Source of the DNA: Tritrichomonas musculus
Taxonomy: Eukaryota; Parabasalia; Tritrichomonadida; Tritrichomonadidae
Reading direction: 5' to 3'
DNA: 64,000 nucleotides
Assembly: GCA_039105265.1 (NCBI GenBank)
Contig: JAPFFF010000023.1
Location: 992,001 to 1,056,000, forward strand
Shown here one piece after another: positions 16,461-28,100 of the stretch. The notes beneath the pieces are model-generated. The model ran no database searches, was not told the DNA's origin, and saw only the letters and a program-made list of their open reading frames with translations. The position numbers were made by a program, and so were the translations under genes. Each line of letters starts with the position of its first letter. Positions within the stretch are counted from its first letter, which is position 1.

Positions 16461-17939
16461 ATGTCTTTGACACTATATTCTGCAAAGAGCAAGGTGGCAT
16501 CTAAACTTAAAGCAAATGGTTTTGAAATATGTGCAGGAGAAGATGAAAATGGGAATGAACAAATAAATATTACTCAAGATGATAAACCAAATGAATACCC
16601 AAAATTTAATTGTCTATACAATAAAGCTGAAGTTGATGCACGAGTGGTAAACGATTACATTGAAAATGGAGGCAGTCTTGAAGGATTCGGCGACGTTCCA
16701 ATAACTGAAAAATCTACACAAATACTTGAATATAGAGCGCCAGAAAATATATTGATGGAAGTGAAATCAGAACAAGTAGAGTCCAACAGAGAACTTATCA
16801 AAGATGAATTATGTGTTAATACATTCAATGACATTATCGAAGCGGAATCAAAAACCTGTGAAGCTGTCCATGATATGTACAACGAATTGATGTGTGCAGC
16901 TGACGGATATGAACAAGTAGTATTAGATGAAGATAAAGGGCAATGTGAAGTTGTAAAATATGTTCAAACTCCTACTGCACCACCAAAACCTTCTCCAACT
17001 GAACCTTTCCTCAAATACAAGCCATTTTATAATTTAGCTGATATGTTGATGAATATTATGAAGAATGAAAAAAAGAATCAAACCGCAACGAGAATATTAT
17101 ATGATGTATTTAACGAAACAAACTTAACAAAGATAATAAATGGCACAAAGCAATATCATTACAATCCTGAAAACCATACTCTTCAAACAATAGGATATAA
17201 ATATAAAAATAGTACAGAAGAAGTTAAAGCAGACCATGTAATAGAAGTTGAGAGCCCTGGTGAATTTTTCGATACTTATACCCAAAACCAAAAAGATAAT
17301 TACTTAAATTATCCCCAAATAATTCAAAATTTATTGTTATCTAGTGTTCTCGGATATGGGCTGGCATCAGCTCTAAAATTATTTTCGACATCATTAACAG
17401 TAGACCATACAATAAAAGTTGACAATATCGATGGTACAAAAGTAAAGGTCAGTTTAAATCAATTCCTAAATGATGTCCAGCTGAATATAAATAATATAAT
17501 AGCATCATTAAACTATTGGGCAGATTATTGTTCAAAAATAAAATCCTGTAATTGTAATCAAGGGGGAGGAGGAATGAACCAAGCTGATATAAATCTCGCA
17601 TTACAAATGAACAATGATATGAGAAATCATTTAGAAAAACATATCCGAGATTTACAAAATAATCAAAATCGTCTCTTCATAGACAGAGCAGTTGAGTCCA
17701 CTCAAGATGTATTTACTCAAACGATTTTATATCGAGATGCAATTCCAGAAATAGCGAAACAAGTCCTTGAACAAAATGAAGAGAAACAAAAAGTTGATGT
17801 ACAAGATACAAGTTCGGACCGTGGAAAACATCATGGTGATGATTATGTGTGGAATGTATTATGGAAAGAATGGGAAGAAATAATAGATGAGTTTGACAGA
17901 CCTGAAGGATGGAGAGAAGATAGACAAGCTAGTGTTCCA
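16461..17939 (+). pseudogene. fibre-like gene of X, part left of the Y insertion
   Basis: Matches the N-terminal part of the Y fibre (18046-24426): an opening of about 20 residues ending in an AGEDENGN motif, a long helical and polar middle, a hydrophobic segment with LLSSVLGYGLASALKLF, an Asn-rich coil, then a DTSSDR motif and the first tryptophan repeat (YVWNVLWKEW). Element Y enters the gene at 17940. The function is inferred to be a long virion fibre or membrane-anchored adhesin. Confidence 0.65.
17935..17939. repeat. target duplication of Y (left)
   Basis: TTCCA, repeated at 43525-43529 directly outside the other end of Y. Five bp is within the Polinton range. Confidence 0.85.
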
Positions 17940-17992
17940 AGTAGTATACGTTAGGCTGTGCGCCCTTAATGGTCGCCCAGACCTAACTGCAC
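17940..17992. repeat. left TIR of Y
   Basis: 53 bp, starting AGTAGTATACGTTAGGC. It matches the reverse complement of 43472-43524 at 51 of 53 positions. It contains an internal hairpin in which GTTAGG pairs with CCTAAC. Confidence 0.95.
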
Positions 17993-18045
17993 CGAACGAT
18001 ATCACTAGGGAACTTTGAACAAAAAAAACATAACCATTTTAAAGT

Positions 18046-21000
18046 TTATGCTATATCCAATAGGGTAGCATATGGTGTTCTTGTAAATATTTCACATTTT
18101 GGATTTTCAGAATTTGATATTCCATTTTTGAAAAATGAACTGTTGAAAACTATTGATTGAGCAATAGAAATAACATTGAAAGTTGTTTTGTCTAACGGAA
18201 AACGTATATTATTCAAATAAATTTCTGTTGGTTCACATTGATATTCCGATGAAGGCGAATTTGCAGAATTAAATGAAACATTGACTTTGATTTCTTTCTG
18301 AGTCACAATATTATTTTTAGTTTCAGGATAAGAAAGATACATTGTTGCTTCATAATTGTCAAGTGCTTTTTCTAAATTATATCGAATTATTCCTTCAGAT
18401 TTGTTATCAAAGGTATAATTCACTTTTGCCAGTTTTATCAAATTATTCATATCTGGTATGTCATCTTTTAATGCATATATGGATAAATCTGGATCTGATT
18501 TGCCTTCGAGAGCAGCAAATCTGGCTTCAAAAGCGGCTATCGTAGCCTTTAATGTGGTATTTTCAGCCTCCAATGTCTCAATTCTGCCTTTGAGCACATC
18601 TAAAGCCTCATTTGTTTCATCAACAGTAGGATATGTATTCATTATTTTTGCTATGTTTTCATCGTTTGTATGTGAGTTTTCTTCTATTTGATCAATCTTT
18701 TTATTAAGCGCATCAATGTCACTCATATATGCTATATCATTTACAGAATATTTCATACTTCTTATCGCTGTGTTCTCTTTGATGCTGATTGCACTAATTC
18801 TATGTCTCTTTGGGTTATCAATAATTATAGTTTTGTCTTGGAGAGATGCAGTTGGAAAGTTCTCTGTGCCCTCATAGTTCGATATCTCTCCATTTGATAT
18901 ATGAATTATTGGATAATTCTCTTCATAGTCTATATCATTATATTCGCTTACTTTCATAATCATAATCCTGACTTTGATATTTCCTTCACTTATTGTATCC
19001 TCAGCTTCTAAATGTATTTTGCCATCAATTAATTTGCCATTAATGTCAATTGTATCGTCTCTTTTCAAATCACTTTTTGAAATAAAATCACTACTCTCAA
19101 TCTCTTCGACCTTTGAGGCCAATAATTTGAAAGGTCTCTTCAAACTATCTCTGAATTGATTACACATTTCTTCTGTTGCTCTTATGGATAAAACTGCTTT
19201 CGTAGGGTCATCAAAATCATCATCAAATGTTTCATCAGGTAATGGTTCATATTCTTTATCGCACCATTCAAAAAGTGGTGTTAAATCAGTTGTTGATTGT
19301 ATTGAACGAGTAATCCCTGGGTTATCAAACAATTCCATATCACCAAGATTACGATAGCCGGCTCTTCTATACCACCATTCTCTAAAAAAGTTCTGAATTC
19401 TTTGCAAAATTCCACCGCCTCTGGTTGTTGTTTGGCCTGCATTGGAAACAGTTTTAGTGGGAAATTTGATGAAGTTAGGGTTAATTGACATTCCGATAGA
19501 TATGGCACTTCCAACTGTCCCTGCTATACCAAAAGCTAATGCAACATAAGAAATCATTCGTGTATTTTCCTCATCATATTCTAAATTTTGTGTTTTTAAA
19601 TTAATAGCGACCATTTCTGAATTCAAAACATCAACCTTATTTGAAATAGCTTGAACATCATATGAAACAACATCAAAATTATTTGTCAAAACATTTAAAT
19701 CACTTCTCATCGTCGTGATGTTATCGGCAGTTATTATTTTTGATGAAGTGATATTATAATCTGTATACAAAGTAGTTGCTGCATTTGGGTTTGGACTAAC
19801 ATCATAGAATTGAGATTTAATAATATAAGCAAAAGCATTTGTTTTTGAATCCCAATTGACTTCTTCTATTGAATTAATAATATCTTTTCTGAGATATAAT
19901 TCAATATTTCTGTTATTGTCATCAATTAAACTATCTTCTAAATGTAATTCAAGGCTTTCAATTGTATCTTTCAGAGGAATAAGACCAAAATGTCCTCTTT
20001 TATTGACTGAATTAACAAAAACACCATTTGCTTTAAATGTATAAGCAACAGTAAATTGTGGATAACCAGGTGTTTCAATATTTAAATGGATTTCATCAAT
20101 CTCTTCAATTTTGAAATTATTATTCGGATAATCATCACAAATTATATTTAGTTTACCAATTGAATAATCTGGATATCTTTCATCATTAACTATTTCTGAA
20201 TCATCAAGAAACCAATATAAACTTTTTGGTTCAATTTTCGTGCCATCTTTCTTAATTAATTCAAATTTTTTAGATGTATTTTGAAAAAGTCCATGAATTA
20301 AACTTTCTGGTGATGACTCACTTTTTGGGATTAATTTTTCATTTGCTTCAGTTTTCTTGATCATAATGAAAACAGAATTTGATGGTCTAGAAGATTCTGA
20401 CATCTTTGTTCGATTCAATTTATTCACAACTTTCCCAACGATTCTTGCTTGAATATTATTGCCCATCCATTTTGTTCCATCCCAGGTTAAGACCCATTCA
20501 TTTCCAAAACAATATTCTTTGAATTTAAATTGTAAATTGAGAGGTATTGTATAATCAGAAGGTATTTCAAAAATCATTTTATAATAATCATTATCTTCTG
20601 AAATAATTGAAGGCTTATAGAAATAATGAACGTCACTTTTGTGTAATTTGAGAGCATTATCTGCTTCAATTATTTTGCACTTAAAAACTGGTTTATTCGA
20701 TTCAATTAAATCCTGACTTGTTTGATTCATTATACTCAAATCACCGTTCATCCATAACGTATATGGCACAATATTGAGACGCTCATCAAAAGCTATGAAA
20801 AATTGAGAGCTATCTTCAGAACATTTATTTGTATATCCTTTCGATTCTTCATCATAAGCTATTATCGGACATTGAATATGATTATCATGAACGCTTATGA
20901 AAAATTCTTTGATATATCGTCCTTCTGTGTCATAAACAACATCTTTTCTGAGAATTATTTTGAATATATTCCCATTGAAAGCTTTCAATTTTTGTTCAAT

Positions 21001-24000
21001 ATCATCATCATTTATTTTAATTTTCAATATATTATAATTTACATTATTGATTGTTTTTGTATCCCCTTCAACGTTTTCATTTTTCACATTGAATTCTGGA
21101 ACTCCAAATTTTATATTAAAAAGTGAATCTGTCTTATCTGATGACGTAGCTAATTTTTCAATATCAACACCGTTTATTAATCCATTTACATTCAAATTTG
21201 CTAATATATTGAAATTGCCTAAAACCGGTTTTTTCTCATCAATTGTTCGGCCATCTTCTTTCAAAATATTGATATCATAGCTTTCTAATAATTCATTTAC
21301 TGAATTCACTCCTGAAATATTTGCTGGCAAATTATTATTAATATTAATATCTGCTATTTCATCTGATAATAATTTAATATCATCAACGGGGTCTACATGA
21401 TGGCGCCAAACCCATTCACCTCCATATTGAACAATTTGGCCTTTTCCTAAAAATCGGCCTGAATTCAAAAATTCAACCATAATTGACACACTCTCTGAAT
21501 AGCTATTTCTCCAATTTCTGTCAAAACCTCTATTTCTATATGATAACATCACCCACTCTTCTAAATAATCATCCCATACATAGTTATCAGGAGGAACAAA
21601 TTCATGATTGGTTCTCCATCCAGCTTCAAAATTCTGTCCATGTTCTTGCCATTCTTGATCAAAAACATTCCAAACATAATTATCACCAAAATGTTGTCTT
21701 TGATCTCTTTGCCATTCTAATCTTTCACTTTGATCTTGATTTATATATGAGTTATAATTTGCATGAAATATCCATTGATCATATCTATCACTCCAACGAA
21801 AAACACCATCATTTATTTGAGATGGCAACAGAAAGGTTGCTAATGCTGAACTAGGATTCGTTCTCCAGTCTGTATTTGATTCTTGAATACCATTTTCTGC
21901 ACCGACAGCAACCCATTCACCATGAAAAGTGTCAATGATAAAATTGCGTGGCATATTTTGTGCATTAAGATTTGTTCGCCAACCAGATTGAAAATTAGAA
22001 TTATTATGAAGAACCCAATGATCAGTTAATATGTCAAAAACATAATTTTCATCTCTTTGAAAAGAACGATCATGTGATGTGTCAATTACATTCACTTTTT
22101 CTTTCTTTTTTCGTCGTCTTTTTATCGTTGTGTTCACTTGAGTTGCTGCTTCTTGATATATTTCTGGTTGAAACATCGCATCAACAAAAGAGCCGACACT
22201 ATTATCAATTATTAAATGATTTTGCTTTTGAATTAATTGTTGAATGTCAAGATGTTGTTGTTGAGAAATTTGGCCAAAAAATCTTTGATTATTATTATTA
22301 TTATTATTATTATCATTACAATTGCATTCTCTTATATTTGAGACTCTTTCTTCTAAAACATTATGTTGCTGAATAATATTTCGAATATTTCTATTTGTTG
22401 TATCGATCCATCCCTGAAAACTAGGGTCTCTCATATCGTCATCATTATTATCATCATCATTATTATCATTTCCATTTCCATCAATAATAATGCCATTATT
22501 AATATCCAACAATTGCCCTCCTTCAAAATTGCTCGTGCTTAATGCTAAACGTCCATTTTCAATTTTTTTGGCACGAATCTTTTTGAATGCACTTGTGATT
22601 ACCATTCCCGTAATTCCTGAACCAAGAAGAACCAAAATAACAGTAAGGATACTTTTCATAAGCTCTGTTTGGTTTTCATAATATTTTTTCAAAAATTCAT
22701 AAGCACTATTCACTTCAATAACGATATCACCCGTCGTTTCTATTGGATGATTGACAAATTGATAAACTGCATGAATAATTTTTTTTGTGGATTTATCCCA
22801 TATTAATTGAACTGTACCGTTAAATATTTCAATAAATTTTTCTTTGGAAAAGTTGTTATATAAAAATGTTTGTATTGGAGCTGTATATTTACTATTTTGA
22901 ATTATCTCTTTGAGCCAATCCATGAACTTGCCTATATCAACTGGATTTTCAATATCAACGATATCCTCTCCATCAAACATAAAACGATATTCTCTATTTT
23001 CTATTTCTCCATCTAATTTATGAAATGGTATCTGAATTTTATCAAGAACCTCCATCATTTTCTGTTTATTTATATTTTTGCCTATCCATTCTTTCCAGTC
23101 TTCAAAACTGCTTGTATTTGAAAAGTATTGTTTCAAAAAGTCGACAAAATTTTCGACAAAAACATATGCTTCATCATTTTCGAAATCCTCATCAAAATGT
23201 GCTATATATGTCTTCTGATATGTTTCTCCATCTTTACCAAACACAGTCTGTTTAAAATTATTATATATATTTTTCAAAGCAGTTTTATTAAAATTCTCCA
23301 TGATATGACGGAAAAAATTCTGATTCTGTTTATCGGCCTTCTTCAATTTTTCAAAAACATTGGCTATATTATCATATTCGATTTCACCTTTATCGTTCAC
23401 TGTTTTTGTTTTTAAAGTTTTTGTCTCTATTTCATCTTTGGCTTCATTATATACTGTCACTTCTTGATTATTTAAGCCTTCCATAATATCTTCATGCATT
23501 TGAGATATTGTTTCTGTGTTTGTATTGATTGCATTGACCATTTGGTCAAAATTTGTGATAGGTTCTTCTTTGGGTTTCATTCTATTTTTGGTCAAAAATG
23601 ATCCATACCATGGTTCTGATTCTTTTTCGGTTTCTACATACGTTATCACTTTTGCTTTTCCATCTGGTTTAATATTTGATGAACTGTCAAAACCGAAATC
23701 TTTCAAATTATTGAATGTTTTCATCCAATTATATAAATTTTCAAGAGTGATATTCAATGATTCAATAATCTCATTAATTGTGGTTACTTTTTCTTTTTCA
23801 TAATAGCATCGTTTATCCTCCCAATAATCCAAAAGTTGAGCACCATCCTCTTTTTTAAGGGGGAGCATTTTCAATAGTTTATTATCTGGGCTGATAACCG
23901 TCATAGCCCTTGAATGTTTAATAAACTGATTGAGTACTCTTATTAATTGATTATATGTCTTTATTGAATTGTTTTCTGTTGAGATATAATGTTTATTCTT

Positions 24001-24426
24001 TAGATCAAAATCTAATCCTTTCAATGTTAAGTCTGAAATTTCACGGTTTACATCAAAAGTTGCGTCTATTTTCAATTGATTTAGAGAGTTTTGAATAGCA
24101 TCTGAATTATCATTCAAACATTTATAAAGCTGTTCTAAGGTGAAAGCATTGGTCAATTTGCCATTCACCTTGATTTGTCCTGTTGGATAAATATTGACCT
24201 TATATAAGTTTTTTATATCTCCTGGTTTTATACCTGCACCTGCGGTTATATAAGCATCTATCTCTGTTTTATTATAAATGTTATTGAAGAAAACTGAAGA
24301 ACCATCTTCATCTTCTATTTGAACAATTTTATTTCCATTCTCATCTTCTCCGACTTTGATTTCTATTCCATTTGATTTTAATGTCTCAGCCTCACTTGAT
24401 TGAATTGAGAATAAACCAATCGACAT
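18046..24426 (-). CDS. giant fibre/adhesin-like protein (Y, 2126 aa)
   Basis: The largest gene of the window. Approximate order: helical N-terminal region (1-590); hydrophobic segment SILTVILVLLGSGITGMVI (595-620); Asp/Asn runs; DTSHDR motif, then about six tryptophan repeats of the form YVWD...EWV...WR (780-1010); beta-rich stem; the block TLYTDYNITSSKIITADNIT; a second hydrophobic segment (about 1627-1650); a coiled coil IETLEAENTTLKATIAAFEA (1940s); the phage-fibre-like YALKDDI; and a C-terminal tip (1995-2126). It probably projects from the virion or anchors in a membrane. In X the matching content is spread over two tandem genes. Confidence 0.7.
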   Translation of the reverse strand: MSIGLFSIQSSEAETLKSNGIEIKVGEDENGNKIVQIEDEDGSSVFFNNIYNKTEIDAYITAGAGIKPGDIKNLYKVNIYPTGQIKVNGKLTNAFTLEQLYKCLNDNSDAIQNSLNQLKIDATFDVNREISDLTLKGLDFDLKNKHYISTENNSIKTYNQLIRVLNQFIKHSRAMTVISPDNKLLKMLPLKKEDGAQLLDYWEDKRCYYEKEKVTTINEIIESLNITLENLYNWMKTFNNLKDFGFDSSSNIKPDGKAKVITYVETEKESEPWYGSFLTKNRMKPKEEPITNFDQMVNAINTNTETISQMHEDIMEGLNNQEVTVYNEAKDEIETKTLKTKTVNDKGEIEYDNIANVFEKLKKADKQNQNFFRHIMENFNKTALKNIYNNFKQTVFGKDGETYQKTYIAHFDEDFENDEAYVFVENFVDFLKQYFSNTSSFEDWKEWIGKNINKQKMMEVLDKIQIPFHKLDGEIENREYRFMFDGEDIVDIENPVDIGKFMDWLKEIIQNSKYTAPIQTFLYNNFSKEKFIEIFNGTVQLIWDKSTKKIIHAVYQFVNHPIETTGDIVIEVNSAYEFLKKYYENQTELMKSILTVILVLLGSGITGMVITSAFKKIRAKKIENGRLALSTSNFEGGQLLDINNGIIIDGNGNDNNDDDNNDDDMRDPSFQGWIDTTNRNIRNIIQQHNVLEERVSNIRECNCNDNNNNNNNNQRFFGQISQQQHLDIQQLIQKQNHLIIDNSVGSFVDAMFQPEIYQEAATQVNTTIKRRRKKKEKVNVIDTSHDRSFQRDENYVFDILTDHWVLHNNSNFQSGWRTNLNAQNMPRNFIIDTFHGEWVAVGAENGIQESNTDWRTNPSSALATFLLPSQINDGVFRWSDRYDQWIFHANYNSYINQDQSERLEWQRDQRQHFGDNYVWNVFDQEWQEHGQNFEAGWRTNHEFVPPDNYVWDDYLEEWVMLSYRNRGFDRNWRNSYSESVSIMVEFLNSGRFLGKGQIVQYGGEWVWRHHVDPVDDIKLLSDEIADININNNLPANISGVNSVNELLESYDINILKEDGRTIDEKKPVLGNFNILANLNVNGLINGVDIEKLATSSDKTDSLFNIKFGVPEFNVKNENVEGDTKTINNVNYNILKIKINDDDIEQKLKAFNGNIFKIILRKDVVYDTEGRYIKEFFISVHDNHIQCPIIAYDEESKGYTNKCSEDSSQFFIAFDERLNIVPYTLWMNGDLSIMNQTSQDLIESNKPVFKCKIIEADNALKLHKSDVHYFYKPSIISEDNDYYKMIFEIPSDYTIPLNLQFKFKEYCFGNEWVLTWDGTKWMGNNIQARIVGKVVNKLNRTKMSESSRPSNSVFIMIKKTEANEKLIPKSESSPESLIHGLFQNTSKKFELIKKDGTKIEPKSLYWFLDDSEIVNDERYPDYSIGKLNIICDDYPNNNFKIEEIDEIHLNIETPGYPQFTVAYTFKANGVFVNSVNKRGHFGLIPLKDTIESLELHLEDSLIDDNNRNIELYLRKDIINSIEEVNWDSKTNAFAYIIKSQFYDVSPNPNAATTLYTDYNITSSKIITADNITTMRSDLNVLTNNFDVVSYDVQAISNKVDVLNSEMVAINLKTQNLEYDEENTRMISYVALAFGIAGTVGSAISIGMSINPNFIKFPTKTVSNAGQTTTRGGGILQRIQNFFREWWYRRAGYRNLGDMELFDNPGITRSIQSTTDLTPLFEWCDKEYEPLPDETFDDDFDDPTKAVLSIRATEEMCNQFRDSLKRPFKLLASKVEEIESSDFISKSDLKRDDTIDINGKLIDGKIHLEAEDTISEGNIKVRIMIMKVSEYNDIDYEENYPIIHISNGEISNYEGTENFPTASLQDKTIIIDNPKRHRISAISIKENTAIRSMKYSVNDIAYMSDIDALNKKIDQIEENSHTNDENIAKIMNTYPTVDETNEALDVLKGRIETLEAENTTLKATIAAFEARFAALEGKSDPDLSIYALKDDIPDMNNLIKLAKVNYTFDNKSEGIIRYNLEKALDNYEATMYLSYPETKNNIVTQKEIKVNVSFNSANSPSSEYQCEPTEIYLNNIRFPLDKTTFNVISIAQSIVFNSSFFKNGISNSENPKCEIFTRTPYATLLDIA

Positions 24427-24442
24427 ATTTAATAATAAATAA
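24427..24442. promoter_or_regulatory. 16-bp divergent intergenic region (Y)
   Basis: Only ATTTAATAATAAATAA separates the fibre start from the start at 24443. It shares a TTTAAT core with the X counterpart at 16442-16460. Confidence 0.5.
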
Positions 24443-25180
24443 ATGTTAATTTCTATGCAAAGCCGTGATTCACAAAAATATCATACTGTGTCTTTGACGA
24501 TGAATATACCTTGGAAATGCAGCTATGTAAAATATTATGTGTCTTCTATAAACACTAATTCAAACATATTATTAAGTACAAAAGATGATTATATGAAATA
24601 TCAAGTTGGCAAAACCGTTCATACTATTGAATTTTCTGAGTCCTATCATTATTCTATCAAACAACTTGAACAAATTTTTAGTCAGAAAAGTGAATTAGCA
24701 TGGGAATATGATAAAAATAAACGAACATTTAAGATAACAGCAAGTTTGAAAACAACAATTACATCAATATCTCACAGAGCAGCATTATTGACTGGATTAT
24801 ATAACACTCCGTTGCCTTTGACAATTGATCCTAAAGAACCCTTTATTGTGCCAGATTTGCCGATCATAACTCATACAAAACTTTATTTGGTCTCTTTACA
24901 AGGTAATCCGATGTATTCAGCTATTGGAGATCAAGAGTATACTCCTTCAGTTATAGGAAATATAAACACAATGGCTATAGACGGCAAGCCACTGATTTAT
25001 GACTTTGAGAAAGAAGGAAAACCAATAAAAATAAAAACAAACACAGATAGTTTAAAATATTTAGAATTAAGTTTAGTCGATTTCCAATTTCAGCCTATCG
25101 CTTTAAAAAGTCCTTTGTTTGTTTCAATTAAAGTAAAGCCAGCTAAAGATGCAGACGTTAAGGATGTGTTAACTAAATGA
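24443..25180 (+). CDS. fibre-partner virion protein candidate (Y)
   Basis: 245 residues, homologous to X 15719-16441 along the whole length: NIPWKCSYVKYYVSSINTNS, SHRAALLTGLYNT, VPDLPII, LYLVSLQG, DQEYTPSVIGNINTM, NTDSLKYLELSLVDFQFQP. Divergent to the giant fibre and convergent with the polymerase, whose stop it overlaps by 8 bases. Conserved pairing with the fibre is the only clue to function. A C-terminal jelly-roll-like ending would fit a virion protein. Confidence 0.6.
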   Translation: MLISMQSRDSQKYHTVSLTMNIPWKCSYVKYYVSSINTNSNILLSTKDDYMKYQVGKTVHTIEFSESYHYSIKQLEQIFSQKSELAWEYDKNKRTFKITASLKTTITSISHRAALLTGLYNTPLPLTIDPKEPFIVPDLPIITHTKLYLVSLQGNPMYSAIGDQEYTPSVIGNINTMAIDGKPLIYDFEKEGKPIKIKTNTDSLKYLELSLVDFQFQPIALKSPLFVSIKVKPAKDADVKDVLTK

Positions 25181-28100
25181 ATTTAAGGGTCCTGCTAAAC
25201 TTTTTGATATTAGTCTGCTGAAAAGTTTGAGTTTTTCTGAATGCATTTGTGCCATCTAATAAATTGAACTCCATTTTGGCCCCAGCATACAATTTTTCAT
25301 AGAGTTCTTCAATTGTGATGCCCATTCGTTTACATTTATTAATGATCACTTGATGAGGAATGCCCTTGAGTCTTATATGATATCCTTCTTTTCCTTCTTC
25401 ATCGACTAAGATATCTAAATAACTTTTCTTGCCTAATGCGATCAGTTTTCGTGAATGTATTTGGCCTACTGCACCCTCAAAACCGTCAAAATCATTATGA
25501 AATTGACACATGTTTTCACCTATTAATTCAGCATTATATTTCTCCTTAAAGATCTCTGCCACTTTTTTCACATCATCTTCATATAGGTGCATGCTATCGG
25601 TATCTTGATAGAATATTTCAATCCCATTTTGTTCTGCACTAGCCATAACACGATTCATCAAATGTTTTGACCATGAAAGAACGCTAGCACCAAATTGTGG
25701 GAGATTGAAATGATCATTGATCGGCTTCAGCTTTTTCACATAGCATCTATCAATTGTCGGTTCATCATAGATTTCTGTGATAAAGTTATAATTGCGCCAA
25801 ATGTATTTCATTAGCTCATCTCTGGGTACACTTTTTGTTTCGGTTTTCATCGCTTTCAATATTGATTTGCCATAGATTGAATTCAATAGCAATTTGATCG
25901 TTGACTGCAGTGGATTCTTCTCTTTCTTATATTTGAGTCTTAAATTAAATAATCCAAGAATGAACTCATTTATCTTCTTATTAAATCCTTCATCAAAATA
26001 GTAACCACGAATGATTTCGTATTTGATATCATAGAACTCTATTAAATCCATTAGTGCAATCTTGTCAATATAAAAATTGCTAACAGGATCATTGTCAAAT
26101 ATTTTTGAGCCCTTATCATTTCGTCTAAAGACTTGCCCGAATTTATATGGCTTATCGGATTTGCACTTGATTTCATTAATATTGATTTCAATAAAAAAAG
26201 TGTCATATTTCATCAATTGATCATGGTCTATATTTTGAGGCAAAATTTTCGGTTTTCCTTTAGCAACACCATCCATTACATACATAGCTGAAGGATAAAG
26301 GCTAACTGCATCAAAATCTTGTATTCTTCCTTCTATATATTGCTTTTGATTTGATGCTGTCATTGTTCTTCCTCCGCTTACACATCTTTGAATAAAGTTT
26401 TGCGGTTTGCCACTTAATTGATAACAACCGTCAAAACATCCATATTTATTGGCGAAATGATAACCGATAGATGAGATTGAAATAAAGTTATTAACGCCTA
26501 ACATTTCTGTACCTGTTTGTTTGAATACTTCTTTCAAATCTTTATCAAATTTTTCAAGCCCTTTCATAAGAACGATACAATCCTTAAAACAATAGAACTT
26601 GGCATATTTCATAATATTAATTGAATCATTTTTTTCATTGTATGCTTCACTTATTTTGGCATTTTCTAGGATTTGTTTGCTTTCATCTTTGCCATCGTTC
26701 TCTTTTCTATACTGCTCATAGAATTCATTGATTGGCAGAACAGCTTTTTGAATGTTTTCTTCAGTGTATATTTTGTATGCCATAACCTCTTTATGCACAT
26801 CTAAATTAAACATAGATGCAAAATTCCTGAGAGCCGATGGAATAATTGAATAGGAATTGCGAAACGTAAGCTTTTTCACTAATTTACCATTTGAAGCATA
26901 CTTGAGCATAATGACTTGCAAAACTGTGCCTGTTCTTTCAGTTATTTGTGTTTTCCATCCAGGAGTATTGATGAAAAAGCAACCATCGTACTTTAAATTG
27001 TGAAAATAAGTTAGTGAATTATTGTATAGATAATTGAGAAGCTGACGATCAATGTTTTCACCTTCAAAGCTTATTTTGTGAATATTTTGGCCTTCACGAT
27101 ACACTGTGCAATTCAAATAAGGACGATGAGGAGATACAGTAGTGTCTGTTTCAAAATCTGAATAATATACTCTAGACCAATCTTTCTCTTTCTTCTTATC
27201 TTTATTCGAGTCTATTATTTTTGTGCATAATTCTTCATTATAATCAAGATCAATGTAATCATTCAATCCATCGTATTCGGTTGTATTCAATATGGATAAT
27301 TCGCAGCTTCTTATCTCTCTGAACATATTGAGCTCAAACATTTTTCTGAATATCATCATTGGAAGAGTGCCATTTTCTGAATAAAAAATCTTTTCGCCTT
27401 TGAAGCCTTTGATCATGAAGCGGTTTTTATCATCTTTGAACTTTTCGTCTATTTCTTTTGCATGTTCAAGATAATAGATGGTGCATTTGATTGGCCTATA
27501 TATCATGTAGTGATCTTTATAAAGAAGCAACTCTACTGTTCGATCATAACCTTTCTTTCTGGTGTCTATTTTGATCTGCATTTGATGCTTAATATCAAAC
27601 CTTTCGTCGATTCTTTTCACGACAAAACTGCATTTGAATTTTTCTGATATCTCTTTGATTTTGTTATTTGGCATCGATTTTGTTTGAACATAATATCGCA
27701 AGTGATTTATTTCTTCACTTGAGAACACTCCTGACTGAATCAAAGCATAGACAAAACAATTGTCTTTATAATTTTTCTTATCTATCTTTGAGAATATTTG
27801 GAATTCACTGAGATCTAAATTAGATAAATTAATAAAAGGAAAGAATGAGCCTTCTGGTGTTGATCTATAATCTGGATCGATTTCGACTTCTTCATGATAT
27901 AAAGCATGGTCATCTTCATCTTCTTTAATAACATCGAACTTAATTCCTTTATCGTCTAGTTGTTTTCTCAGAAAAAGTACATCATATTTGACTGGAATGA
28001 ATTCAAAATTGACAGTTGGGTTTGTATCTGATTTCTCTTCTGACAAGTCTAATTCGCCTGATATGTGACCTATTGTGCTCTCTATGTCATGTTTGTCGCT

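Noticed and set aside
22074-22376. Opposite-strand frames over the fibre genes, such as this one
   Set aside because: They are antisense shadows of long biased coding sequence (for example Asn/Asp runs read as Ile/Tyr runs) with no gene signals.
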